From contig JAGXNT010000054.1 of assembly GCA_019894765.1 (NCBI GenBank), positions 1 through 64,000 on the forward strand: a DNA stretch of 64,000 bases, read 5' to 3'. A program made the translations under genes and the position numbers. The notes under the pieces were generated by a model, which had not been told where the DNA came from, did not search any database, and saw only the letters and a list, made by a program, of their open reading frames with translations. The stretch is from Candidatus Heimdallarchaeota archaeon (GTDB lineage Archaea > Asgardarchaeota > Heimdallarchaeia > JABLTI01). The stretch's first letter is position 1, and every line of letters starts with the position of its first letter. Positions 44,141-52,698 of the stretch are shown one piece after another.

Positions 44141-44962
44141 GTGGCAAAAATGAGTAAAACAGGAGATTATAAAGTCGGACGTTTCACAAGAGAACGAGAA
44201 TTGATTACTGATGCAGTTAATGCTAGTAAGTATTACAATCACATAATTGGTTTAATTGAAGTTGATGTTACAAAGGGATTAGTAACGCTTACGAAACATA
44301 GAGAGAAGACCGGTGAGAGATTGTCTTTCACATCTTGGATTATGAAATGTGTTGCACAAGCTGTATTAGAAAATTTAGACGTTCAAACATTCCGAAAGGG
44401 ATGGAGAAAGACGATTATTTTTCAAGATGTAGATATTAAATGTCTTGTTGAGAAGGACATGGGAGACGGTAGGAAAGTACCTATTCAATATGTTATTCGC
44501 AAGGCAAATGAAAAAAGCTACAAAGAAATAAATGATGAGATTAGATCTGCTCAGAAATATGTAGAAGATAAAAATAAAGCAGAACAGAAAACAAAGAATC
44601 GTCAACAATTTCTTATGAAATTCCCTGCATTCATTAGAAGAGGGATAATTTGGCGGAGTGTTATGAAAGATCCTTTCAAGATAAGGAAACATATTGGTAC
44701 AGTTGGTTGTACAGCTGTGGGTATGTTTGGTAGAGGTATTGCTGGTTGGGCTATCCCAAAAACTATGCACTCAACAACATTTGCACTTGGAGCCATTGTA
44801 AAAAAACCGGTAATAATTAATGACAAAATTGAGCATAGAGACATTCTTCATATAACTGCTGAATTTAATCATGACATTGTAGACGGAGCACCTGCTGCTC
44901 GCTGTTTAGCAAGACTCACTGAAACAATAAAAGAAGGATTCGGATTAGAAGAGTACATGTAA
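44141..44962 (+). CDS. Stand-alone 2-oxoacid dehydrogenase E2-like acyltransferase
   Basis: 273 aa consisting only of the CoA-dependent acyltransferase (E2/chloramphenicol acetyltransferase) fold. The active-site histidine is in the HxxxDG motif (H244...D248-G249, NHDIVDGAP) near the C-terminus. GTG 44141 or ATG 44150 may start it. There is no lipoyl or subunit-binding domain, and no E1 or E3 gene lies nearby, so it is not a classical dehydrogenase core. It may use free acyl-CoA to acylate a small molecule. The central insertion (about 125-175) is highly basic. Confidence 0.85.
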   Translation: MAKMSKTGDYKVGRFTRERELITDAVNASKYYNHIIGLIEVDVTKGLVTLTKHREKTGERLSFTSWIMKCVAQAVLENLDVQTFRKGWRKTIIFQDVDIKCLVEKDMGDGRKVPIQYVIRKANEKSYKEINDEIRSAQKYVEDKNKAEQKTKNRQQFLMKFPAFIRRGIIWRSVMKDPFKIRKHIGTVGCTAVGMFGRGIAGWAIPKTMHSTTFALGAIVKKPVIINDKIEHRDILHITAEFNHDIVDGAPAARCLARLTETIKEGFGLEEYM

Positions 44963-44975
44963 TAATCTAATCCAG

Positions 44976-45356
44976 TTATTTTTGTTTTGGAACTTGCACT
45001 ATTTGTATTGAGTTTCCTTCGGAATCTTTGGTATTGAAGAATTTGATATTTGGTGTCTCAATAATTTCTGTAACATCCAAACCTTTTTTCTTGAGATAGT
45101 CCCAAGCGATCTTTAAATCTTCAACTTCTAGTGTTAGAACACCCCAACTTGGCGGATGATCTTGACCTGGTAGTCTTAAATTGTGACCAAGTCTTAAACC
45201 ACCTGGTAAAGTGGATTCAGCCCACCCTAGCTCTGGTCCGACATATAGTGTTATTTCAAATCCAAAAACATCTTTGTAGAAATTCGTTGAACGTTCTAGA
45301 TCATCTACTTTTATTTGGTAATAAACTCTTACAATCTTCATTGGAATCTTTGTCAT
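44976..45356 (-). CDS. VOC/glyoxalase-fold protein, copy 1
   Basis: 126 aa with one vicinal-oxygen-chelate domain: a betaalphabeta repeat starting VRVYYQIKVDDLERSTNFYKDVFGF and closing with DSEGNSIQIVQVP. GTGAT lies five nucleotides before ATG 45356. At the first metal-ligand position, where His is usual, both copies have Gln (YYQIKV), so a shifted or absent metal is possible. It is 16 bp downstream of a clear paralogue, so the two form a tandem duplication. The substrate is unknown. Confidence 0.85.
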   Translation of the reverse strand: MTKIPMKIVRVYYQIKVDDLERSTNFYKDVFGFEITLYVGPELGWAESTLPGGLRLGHNLRLPGQDHPPSWGVLTLEVEDLKIAWDYLKKKGLDVTEIIETPNIKFFNTKDSEGNSIQIVQVPKQK

Positions 45357-45372
45357 TACTTATCACGTTGTT

Positions 45373-45765
45373 TTATTTTTCTTCACTTTTCACTCTTGGA
45401 TCACTCACAATTTGGATCTTGTTTCCTTCGGAATCAAAAATATCAAAAAGTGAAACCATATCAGGAATATCAACTATCTCAGTTGGTTTTAATCCTTTCT
45501 TATCTAAGTATTCTCTAGTCTCTTCGAGGTTTTCAACATCCAAAGTTAAAATCCCCCAGCTTGGAAAGATGTCTTGACCAGGTTCTCGAGTGTTTAAACC
45601 CAATCTTGCATCGTTTGGTAGTTGCATTTCACACCAACCAACATCTGTATCCATAAACCAAGCAACTTCAAAATCAAAAACATCATTATAGAAGTCTTTG
45701 GCTCTACCTAAATCGCTAACTTTTATTTGAAAGTAAACTCTTCTAATTTTTATTGGATTACCCAA
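45373..45765 (-). CDS. VOC/glyoxalase-fold protein, copy 2
   Basis: 130 aa from TTG 45765 with GGAGGGTT about eight nucleotides upstream. It shares with copy 1 the opening (RRVYFQIKVSDLGRAKDFYNDVF), the central PSWGILTLDVENL and the closing DSEGNKIQIV. Gln again replaces the usual first His ligand. The two proteins could pair as a heterodimer, since VOC active sites often form between subunits. The reaction is unknown. The gene begins just after a divergent region shared with the UbiA gene. Confidence 0.85.
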   Translation of the reverse strand: MGNPIKIRRVYFQIKVSDLGRAKDFYNDVFDFEVAWFMDTDVGWCEMQLPNDARLGLNTREPGQDIFPSWGILTLDVENLEETREYLDKKGLKPTEIVDIPDMVSLFDIFDSEGNKIQIVSDPRVKSEEK

Positions 45766-45892
45766 ATTTTGAACCCTCCATTGATCAATATATTATAGTG
45801 TCTATTGAATAGGAATAAAGACTTTGCTTTACAAAATAAAAAAGATTGATGTAAGAGATAACCGAAAATAATGAGAATAACTTACCAACTAT

Positions 45893-46033
45893 CTTTAAAA
45901 ATACGAATTTGTATTGTATTTGATGTATTGATATTTCAGAGGGATTAAGATTACTGATCACTTTGTCATCAAAGAAATAACTCTGTCTCATTGTGCTAAA
46001 GGACCCGAGAGATGTGATGTTTGTAAAAAACTA
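45893..46033 (+). other. Leader or N-terminal extension of the UbiA gene with a zinc-finger-like frame
   Basis: A TATA-like TTTAAAAAT (about 45893-45901) and GAGGG (45939-45943) precede an open frame that continues into the UbiA gene without a stop from 45932. It encodes ITLSHCAKGPERCDVCKKLV just before GTG 46034, a plausible H/C-rich zinc finger. No ATG, GTG or TTG occurs in frame after the stop at 45929. ATT 45950, six nucleotides from GAGGG, is the best-placed start if the extension is translated. Confidence 0.4.
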
Positions 46034-47128
46034 GTGAGCGAAAAGAAGATTTGCTTGCTTAGAATCTCCTCTGAATCTAAGGGTCGTACTATGAGAGTTA
46101 TGGAATATACAATAAGTGACAAGAAAGGTCTTTATGAATTTGAAGTTGAGAAAATCTTCAATGAGAAAGCTGATGCAATTGAGTATTCAAAGGAAAACAA
46201 TGTACCTCTAGAATTGGAATCCAAAGAATTAATTATTTTAGAAGATGCAGCAGAAAAACCAAAAACAGATGAAAAAAAATCAAAAATGCAAATAATTTTT
46301 GTTGATTGGCGAGTTGGGAGATTTATAATGTTCTTTATGATAACAGCTGCTGTAACCTATGGTTTAAATGGAACCTGGCAAGAGGTTCTTTATGCAGGAG
46401 CTATTGGAGTATTAGTTGCTTTCACTGGGTTCTTCTTGGATTATATATTGGATATGGAAGATGATAAGAAGTCAGGTAAACTTTCTAATCCAATTGCAAA
46501 GGGTACCTTGAATCCGATTTTTGCTGTAGTTTTAATTGTTACTACGTTATTTGCCAGCATTATTTTGACAATTTTTACTAATGACTATGTACTAATACCA
46601 ATTGGGATTCTTGTTGTTGTGATTATTTTTCAAGGTGTATTTAATTTCATGAACACCCCTATTATTCGAGCAATCACTCTAGGTGTTCTTCAAGGACTAT
46701 ATGTAATAATGGGTGCTTTAGTTGCACATAACTTGAAATTAAGTGCGGGATTAATGGCATTATACCTATTCTTTGCTATGACTGGTGGGAGAGCTGCTGG
46801 TGATACTCGAGATCTTCCGCATGATTTGAAGGTTGATACCATGACTCTTCCGAAAAAATATGGTCCTAGAGGAGGAGCGATATTCATGTTAGTTAATCAG
46901 TTTCTTGCTTATGGTGTTGGGATAGGAACTTATTTCACTGGTATTTTTAAAATTGGATTCCTCATTTGTATGATAATTACAGCGGTCATTGGCACAATAA
47001 TGTCAATTATCTTTGTAATCAAACCTACACCTAAAGTAGCGAATATAGTCAATATGTTGTCATTAGGCATTCTCGGTAAGCTATTTATTGTTGGATTGAT
47101 TACTGGAAGAATGACACCGATTGTATAA
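46034..47128 (+). CDS. UbiA-family prenyltransferase with N-terminal extension
   Basis: 364 aa from GTG 46034, possibly longer upstream. The N-terminal 90 residues form a soluble alpha/beta domain. About eight membrane spans follow, carrying the two aspartate-rich prenyl-diphosphate motifs: LDYILDMEDD-KKSGK (about 139-153) and RAAGDTRDLPHD (about 256-267). This is the UbiA superfamily, which in archaea includes digeranylgeranylglyceryl-phosphate synthase for membrane lipids and quinone or heme prenylation enzymes; the exact acceptor is not deducible. The first motif is altered from the usual NDxxDxxxD, with N replaced by L. Confidence 0.8.
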   Translation: MSEKKICLLRISSESKGRTMRVMEYTISDKKGLYEFEVEKIFNEKADAIEYSKENNVPLELESKELIILEDAAEKPKTDEKKSKMQIIFVDWRVGRFIMFFMITAAVTYGLNGTWQEVLYAGAIGVLVAFTGFFLDYILDMEDDKKSGKLSNPIAKGTLNPIFAVVLIVTTLFASIILTIFTNDYVLIPIGILVVVIIFQGVFNFMNTPIIRAITLGVLQGLYVIMGALVAHNLKLSAGLMALYLFFAMTGGRAAGDTRDLPHDLKVDTMTLPKKYGPRGGAIFMLVNQFLAYGVGIGTYFTGIFKIGFLICMIITAVIGTIMSIIFVIKPTPKVANIVNMLSLGILGKLFIVGLITGRMTPIV

Positions 47129-47208
47129 ACCACTTTTTTTCAATTGTATTTAATTACAGATAATTTATGAATCATAAGAGAATTTAAATTCGTAAATAAA
47201 AAACCGAT

Positions 47209-48510
47209 TTGGATGATGAACAAATGAGACTTTATGAGCATGAATCCAAGAGTATTTTTGAAGCAAACGGAATTCCTACACCAAAACAATATGGAACAAT
47301 CAGATCAGTATCAGAGATTGATCAATTACAACTTGATTTTCCTGTCATGGTGAAAGCAGCTGTCCTAATAGGTGGTCGAGGAAAAGCTGGAGGAGTAAAG
47401 AAAGCTAATTCACTGAAAGAAGCTAAAGAAATAGCATCCAAATTACTAAATTTAACAATCAGAGATTATCCAGTTGAGATAATTCATTTTGAAGAAGCAG
47501 TAGAAGAAGTGCAAGCTTGTTACTTAGGAGTTACCATGGAACCTAAGGCTTACAAAAATACTATAATTGCTAGTCCTTCTGGTGGAGTTGATATTGAGGA
47601 AGTTGCTAAAACAAAACCAGAATTAATTTTCAGACAAGAAATGCAGAATAATGAAATTGAAATTCCTAAAGAAATTTCTTTGGATTTAGCAAATAAACTA
47701 AATAAAGTACTCAAACTCTCAGACAAATTACTGGCTGAGTTGGAATTATTCATCAGAAAACTCTATTCTTTGTATCAGAAAATTGATGCGAAGTTATGTG
47801 AAATTAATCCATTAATTATCACAAAAGATGGTATTATTGCTGCAGATGCAAAGATTGTACTTGATGATAATGGTTTGTACAGACAAAGTTCTCTTCTAAG
47901 TAGTTTAGATTTATCTCATAAGAGACACGATGTCGCAGAGCCAACTGCTAATGAAATATTCTCTTATGAAAACGAATTTCCTTATGTTGATCTTTTGCCA
48001 GTGAATTATGAGAAGAAAAAAGGTTGTCTGTATGTGGGATTAGTTCCTGGTGGGGCAGGATATGGAATCCTATCTATAGATGAAGTTGCGAATCTTGGAA
48101 AGAGATTCTTCGATGGCAAAGTTATTCCCATTAATTTTATGGATAGTGGAGGGGGACCCCCTCAAGATCGAGTCGCTGAAATGTACAATTTACTAATGGA
48201 TAATCCAATGGTAGATATAATAATCACCTCTAGATTTGGGGGAATCTCAAGTTGTGATGTCTTCATTCGTGGAACCATTTTAGCATTTAGGGAGCGATAC
48301 AAGAAGAAACAAAGAATCATTCCAGTGTATGGTCGAATGGTTGGGACTGATCTTCCGTCTGCGATAAAATATCTCGAGAAAGCATATGAGGAAACACCAA
48401 AGGAATTAGCAATGTTAGAAATTGAAATAGGAAATGAGCAGATTATGGCAGACGTAATCAAGGATGCGCTGAGGAAAGGATTTGAATATCTTAAGGAGGG
48501 CTCAAAATGA
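47209..48510 (+). CDS. aclB: ATP-citrate lyase, ATP-grasp/citrate-binding subunit
   Basis: 433 aa from TTG 47209. A TATA box at about 47181-47190 suggests a nearly leaderless mRNA; ATG 47224 is the alternative. The N-terminal ATP-grasp domain is like succinyl-CoA synthetase beta (YEHESKSIFEANGIPTPK, then MVKAAVLIGGRGKAGG). The C-terminal part has the citrate-binding glycine loops LVPGGAGYGILS and FMDSGGGPPQDRV. With the next gene, whose ATG overlaps this TGA, it forms two-subunit ATP-citrate lyase, making acetyl-CoA and oxaloacetate from citrate. Subunit letters differ between organisms; the bacterial usage is followed here. Confidence 0.9.
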   Translation: MDDEQMRLYEHESKSIFEANGIPTPKQYGTIRSVSEIDQLQLDFPVMVKAAVLIGGRGKAGGVKKANSLKEAKEIASKLLNLTIRDYPVEIIHFEEAVEEVQACYLGVTMEPKAYKNTIIASPSGGVDIEEVAKTKPELIFRQEMQNNEIEIPKEISLDLANKLNKVLKLSDKLLAELELFIRKLYSLYQKIDAKLCEINPLIITKDGIIAADAKIVLDDNGLYRQSSLLSSLDLSHKRHDVAEPTANEIFSYENEFPYVDLLPVNYEKKKGCLYVGLVPGGAGYGILSIDEVANLGKRFFDGKVIPINFMDSGGGPPQDRVAEMYNLLMDNPMVDIIITSRFGGISSCDVFIRGTILAFRERYKKKQRIIPVYGRMVGTDLPSAIKYLEKAYEETPKELAMLEIEIGNEQIMADVIKDALRKGFEYLKEGSK

Positions 48511-50630
48511 AGCGATTACCTGTAGACCAAGGAATGTTATATTACTTAATTAAAGATAGACGTCCAAAATTAGCAGAGCATATTAAGAAAACAGGGTCAA
48601 TAGATACCGTCATTATTGGTCTTGGAAGACAAGGAATGAAGCATGCTGGCTTAATGAAGGACTTCGGAACAAAGATCACTGCCGGAATATCAATAGGGAG
48701 AGGAGGAACGAGAATCCATGAAGTTATTCCTGTTTACGAATCAATTACAGATTGTGTGAAAGAACACCCCAATATTGCAATTGCGAGTATTTGGAGACAT
48801 TACTCTGGAGTAAAGGATGTAGCAATAGAAGTTATTGAAGCAGGCATCCCAATTGTTGTGTTGATTAGTGAATTTATTCCATTAAAGGATGTTAGAGACA
48901 TCATCGTAGCTGCGAAGAAACACAGAACAATTCTATTTGGAGGAAATACCCCCGGAATTATCTTTCCACCAGAGGGAGTTAAAGTTGGCATGTTACCGGA
49001 TATCTTCTATCCAGAAGAGAAAACCTCAGATGAGTTTGGACCGAAAGGGGTAACAATTGTCTCGAGAAGCGGAGCAATTCTCTATCATATGTCAGATGCT
49101 CTTGCTAGTGTAGGGATTGCACAAAATGCTGTATTAGGTATTGGAGGAGACGGAGCCATCGGAACAAGATTTTTAGATATAGTTCCAGTTGTGCAACAAT
49201 ATGAAAATACAGATCTCATTGTTATTGCGGGAGAAATCGGTGGATGTCAAGAAGAAATATTAGCAGAAGACATAGCGAAGCATCCTGAGAAATACCCAAA
49301 ACCAATGGTGGCATTAATATCAGGTTCCAATGCACCTGAAGGAAAAACCATGGGGCATGCAGGAGCAATTGTTACTCCTGGTCAAGAATATGGTACCTTC
49401 AAGTCAAAGAAAGCTGCTTTTGAAAAAGCAGGCATTCCGGTTGTTAATGGACAACATGACTTGATAAAAGAAGTACAAGCCAAGCTAAAAAACAAAAAGT
49501 ATTTCCCCATCAAGAGTTATCGAGATAAACTTCGCAAAAATTGGGAAGAACCTCCTAAGAAACCTGAATGGGCTACCTTAATTACAAAAATCGAACCGAA
49601 TAATATCATCATTTCTGGTTATCCCCTACAAGACATTGTGAAAGAGAAAACACTTCTTGAAACAATGTATCTGCTAATAAAAGGAAAATTCCCATCAGAG
49701 AAAGAAATAACATTTATGGAGAAAATTGCTTTTGAAGCGGTTAGCATTCCATCTCCAAAAGCAAGTATCTTTGAAGGAGAAGACATTGCGAAAACATTAG
49801 GCAGATTTCTTGTTAGTGATGAAGAACTTGCTGAATATTCCAAGAAGGGTATTAAGGCTTCTCTTGAAATTGCTGTGTTTGGTTTAGGTAGAATTGCCAG
49901 ATATCTATCCACTATATTGAAAACTGAGAAAATTTTTGATACTGTAAACAAAGGGGAGATATTTGGGAATATAATTTATCAAATCCTAACTGGTGAAAAG
50001 AAAGCAGACAAAAAGAAAGCTGAACTCTTGGAAGCTATGATTGTTGCTAGCGTTGATCATGGAGTAACACCGCCTTCAACCCAATCAACTTTAATTGCCG
50101 CTTCTGTTCGAGCACCATATGAAGTTGCATTAGCACAAGGTGTTGGAGCAATAACAGATGTTCATGGAGGAGCAGGAACAAAAGCAGTTGAATTCTTTAA
50201 GAAATGCCTTGAAATTGCTAAGGATAAACGAGTAGCTCTATCGGTGGCAGCATTTGAAGTTATTACTGAGTATGTTAGAGACGGAAAAAGAGTTCAGGGA
50301 TTAGGTCACAGAATCCATACTGAAGATCCCAGAAGAGATATCTTATGGTTAAAAGCTGAAAATGCTGGAATTGCTTCCGATAGTGTTGAGTTATCTAAAA
50401 ATATCACTGAAATCTTCAAGCAAGCAAGAGGAATAGATCTTCCAATAAATGTTGATGGAGTTATTGGAGCAATAATAGCTGATCTTGATTTGAATCCTAT
50501 TCTAGCAAAAGCGGTCTTTATTTTCGGTCGTATTGCTGGTTTGTCTGCTCATTACTTTGAAGAAATAGTTTCACAACCAGAAATGCGCAGGATCAATTTC
50601 TCAGAAGCTGTTTACAAAGGCAAGGAATAG
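48507..50630 (+). CDS. aclA: ATP-citrate lyase, CoA-ligase/citryl-CoA lyase subunit
   Basis: 707 aa, longer than the about 610 aa usual for this subunit. GGAGGG precedes the ATG, which overlaps the upstream stop. Residues 1-350 are the succinyl-CoA-synthetase-alpha-like CoA-binding and ligase domains, with the phosphorylated histidine H284 in MGHAGAIV. Residues 360-707 are a citrate-synthase-fold lyase domain keeping the three catalytic residues H518 (VDHGVTPP), H601 (GLGHRIH) and D650 (NVDGVIG). The enzyme is therefore probably active. It can serve cytosolic acetyl-CoA supply or a reductive TCA cycle; no other cycle gene lies in the window. Confidence 0.92.
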   Translation: MKRLPVDQGMLYYLIKDRRPKLAEHIKKTGSIDTVIIGLGRQGMKHAGLMKDFGTKITAGISIGRGGTRIHEVIPVYESITDCVKEHPNIAIASIWRHYSGVKDVAIEVIEAGIPIVVLISEFIPLKDVRDIIVAAKKHRTILFGGNTPGIIFPPEGVKVGMLPDIFYPEEKTSDEFGPKGVTIVSRSGAILYHMSDALASVGIAQNAVLGIGGDGAIGTRFLDIVPVVQQYENTDLIVIAGEIGGCQEEILAEDIAKHPEKYPKPMVALISGSNAPEGKTMGHAGAIVTPGQEYGTFKSKKAAFEKAGIPVVNGQHDLIKEVQAKLKNKKYFPIKSYRDKLRKNWEEPPKKPEWATLITKIEPNNIIISGYPLQDIVKEKTLLETMYLLIKGKFPSEKEITFMEKIAFEAVSIPSPKASIFEGEDIAKTLGRFLVSDEELAEYSKKGIKASLEIAVFGLGRIARYLSTILKTEKIFDTVNKGEIFGNIIYQILTGEKKADKKKAELLEAMIVASVDHGVTPPSTQSTLIAASVRAPYEVALAQGVGAITDVHGGAGTKAVEFFKKCLEIAKDKRVALSVAAFEVITEYVRDGKRVQGLGHRIHTEDPRRDILWLKAENAGIASDSVELSKNITEIFKQARGIDLPINVDGVIGAIIADLDLNPILAKAVFIFGRIAGLSAHYFEEIVSQPEMRRINFSEAVYKGKE

Positions 50631-50640
50631 AGTGTTTAAG

Positions 50641-50775
50641 TTATTTCTTTTCATCAACAAGAAGTCTTGTAGTAACCACACTTATTTGATAAGAGTCGTC
50701 TAGAAATATCTTCACTTTTTTTTCTACATCTATTCTTATTGTTACATCTTCAAAATCAGTTTTGGTTTTGCTCAA
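50641..50775 (-). CDS. Small beta-rich protein (44 aa)
   Basis: A 44-codon frame from TTG 50775 with AGGTG about seven nucleotides upstream, too short for routine calling. The product alternates charged and hydrophobic residues (VTIRIDVEKKVKIFLDD, then YQISVVTTRLLVD), giving three plausible strands, and has no cysteine or membrane span. It is convergent with the ATP-citrate lyase operon, 10 bp after its stop. No family recognised. Coding is supported by the RBS and by the amphipathic pattern only. The rest of the gap to 50877 shows nothing else. Confidence 0.45.
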   Translation of the reverse strand: MSKTKTDFEDVTIRIDVEKKVKIFLDDSYQISVVTTRLLVDEKK

Positions 50776-50877
50776 CGCTACACCTTCAAATAATTCTTAC
50801 ATTACAATTTCAAAATAGAAATATAAAGCCCACATAAAAAGTAAATTCGCAGAGAAAAAATGAAAGAAAGAGATTAT

Positions 50878-51606
50878 TTACTTCGGTTTTTGACCGATTA
50901 ATAATCCTCGATCATCGAAGAGACCTTTCTTATGATAAGTTACTTGTAAACCATTTTCTTTCATAATTTCTAGTTGTAGATCTATTGGGAACATAGCTAA
51001 TTCATGTTTATCAACGAAATGGATTACTGGTTTGTTTGTATCAGCAATGAGATAATGCATTTCAAAGTAAGAAATATTTTCATCTTTTAATTCTGAGACA
51101 TTCACTCGAGCAATCTTAGTATTTTCCCCATCATATGTATTCATATGTGGTGATCCTGTACGATAGATTTCCTTTGTTAACCAAGGTTCAATCATTACTA
51201 CACCACCTCTCTTCAAATGCTTAGCAAATCCTGCAATAGTTTTTCTTAAATTCTCTTCTGTTTTCACATAACCAATAGAACTAAACAAACATAAAATCAC
51301 ATCAAATTCTTGATTTAGTTTAAGATGTATCATATCTGCTTCTCTGAATTTCGCTTTTGGAGCTTTTTCTTTTGCAAACTCGAGCATTTCAGGATTTAAA
51401 TCCACTCCAACACAATCGAAATCATCAACAAAATACACAATATGGCTCCCTGTACCACAGGCAACATCTAGTAACAGATTACCAGTAGATGATTTGTATT
51501 TGTTAATTAGCCTTTTTATTTCCTCCGCTTCTTTCTTGTAATCCTTCCAAGTATAAATTAGATCATAGTATTTTGCTAGAGATTTGTATAGTGCTTCATT
51601 CTTCAT
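50878..51606 (-). CDS. Class I SAM-dependent methyltransferase
   Basis: About 242 aa from ATG 51606. A TTCTTTAAG element about 29 bp upstream suggests a leaderless mRNA with this start; TTG 51624 is possible. Motif I is LLLDVACGTGSH near residue 43, strand 2 ends VGVDLNPEML, and the DVILCLFSSIGYV segment with HLKRGGVVMIEPW marks motifs II and III. The opening YKSLAKYYDLIYTWKDY is typical of glycine/sarcosine or dTDP-sugar-type Methyltransf_25 proteins. The substrate is unknown. It is divergent from the beta-helix gene at 51750. Confidence 0.85.
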   Translation of the reverse strand: MKNEALYKSLAKYYDLIYTWKDYKKEAEEIKRLINKYKSSTGNLLLDVACGTGSHIVYFVDDFDCVGVDLNPEMLEFAKEKAPKAKFREADMIHLKLNQEFDVILCLFSSIGYVKTEENLRKTIAGFAKHLKRGGVVMIEPWLTKEIYRTGSPHMNTYDGENTKIARVNVSELKDENISYFEMHYLIADTNKPVIHFVDKHELAMFPIDLQLEIMKENGLQVTYHKKGLFDDRGLLIGQKPK

Positions 51607-51749
51607 AATTGAATTATCTAGCAATAATCTTAAAGAATTTATCTTACTCGATAATTTAGTTAATTTTTAAGGACATGGGAAGAACACTTTTTAAAATAAA
51701 AAGAACTACTAATTATAACAGTAATGAGGATAAGGGGTAATATGTCTAA

Positions 51750-52679
51750 ATGACATCATCGATTTATGCAAGAAAAGGCACTGTTTTGATTGTGGTCATT
51801 TTTACAACAATAATACTTGTTGGAACAACTATTGGTTTCATTGTTTGGTTTAATTTTGATAAAAACTATGGATTTGGCGAAATAGTTATTCATAAGGATC
51901 AGGATTTCGTAAACAGATATGATTTCCCTGGAAGTGGAACAATTAATGATCCATATCTGATAGCGGATTACTATATTGATACAAATAAGGAAGTAGCAAT
52001 TTTAATTGAAGAGACGACGAAACATTTTCTCATAACAAATTGTACAATTAGATGTCCATATAATGGTATAATAGTTAGACATGTAACAGAAGGAACTGCT
52101 CGTATTGAAAACAATGAGATTCATACTTCTGCCAATACATATGCTTACGAATCAGCAATCGAAGTTTTTTGGGCACCGGGAAGTCAGATAATCAATAATC
52201 AGTTATCATTTTTGAGTAGCAATGATTATACATATGGTATTTTTGTTTCTTCTTCAATGAATTCATGGATTGCAAATAATAGCTGTGACTCGCAAGGTGT
52301 AGGCATTTATGTAACGCATTCAGATTCAGCTCTAATTGAGTATAATTTTGTTGAAATATGTGAATCTGGAATTTATATTGATTCATGTGATAATTCAATT
52401 ACTAGGTATAACAGTCTTTATTTCAATGAATTTGCTGGTGTTATTAATTCTAAGAGTATAAATTGTATTTTTCATCATAATAATTTCTTTAATAATTCAA
52501 ATAGTCATTACTATAGTTATCAAGCCGGTGATGGTAGCGCCAATATTTGGTATGAAACAAGTTCTAATGAAGGAAATTATTGGTCTGACCTAGTTTGGGA
52601 TGATGATGCAACTTATGAAATTGATGGAAATGGCAATTGTATAGATCTTTATCCCTTGCAGTTTCCTGTTGCAATTTAA
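51750..52679 (+). CDS. Surface right-handed beta-helix protein (NosD-like)
   Basis: 309 aa. One N-terminal membrane anchor (about 10-30) precedes an extracytoplasmic domain that opens with GSGTINDPYLIADYYID and continues as parallel beta-helix repeats (IENNEIH, IINNQLSF, IANNSCDSQGVGIYV, ITRYNSLYFN). It closes with EGNYWSDL, a hallmark of NosD/CASH-type proteins. Such folds bind or cut polysaccharides or act as surface adhesins. Many N-x-S/T sequons point to N-glycosylation. A three-codon frame (ATG TCT AAA TGA, 51742-51753) overlaps the start. Confidence 0.82.
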   Translation: MTSSIYARKGTVLIVVIFTTIILVGTTIGFIVWFNFDKNYGFGEIVIHKDQDFVNRYDFPGSGTINDPYLIADYYIDTNKEVAILIEETTKHFLITNCTIRCPYNGIIVRHVTEGTARIENNEIHTSANTYAYESAIEVFWAPGSQIINNQLSFLSSNDYTYGIFVSSSMNSWIANNSCDSQGVGIYVTHSDSALIEYNFVEICESGIYIDSCDNSITRYNSLYFNEFAGVINSKSINCIFHHNNFFNNSNSHYYSYQAGDGSANIWYETSSNEGNYWSDLVWDDDATYEIDGNGNCIDLYPLQFPVAI

Positions 52680-52698
52680 CTTCACATACTTCTTTATT

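Noticed and set aside
44375..44770. 131-codon minus-strand frame within the E2-like gene
   Set aside because: It lies antisense to a gene with an intact HxxxDG motif and shows no recognisable motif.
45785..45991. Minus-strand 68-codon frame in the VOC/UbiA gap
   Set aside because: It overlaps the promoter and leader of the UbiA gene, has low-complexity composition and no ribosome-binding site; the plus-strand reading is better supported.
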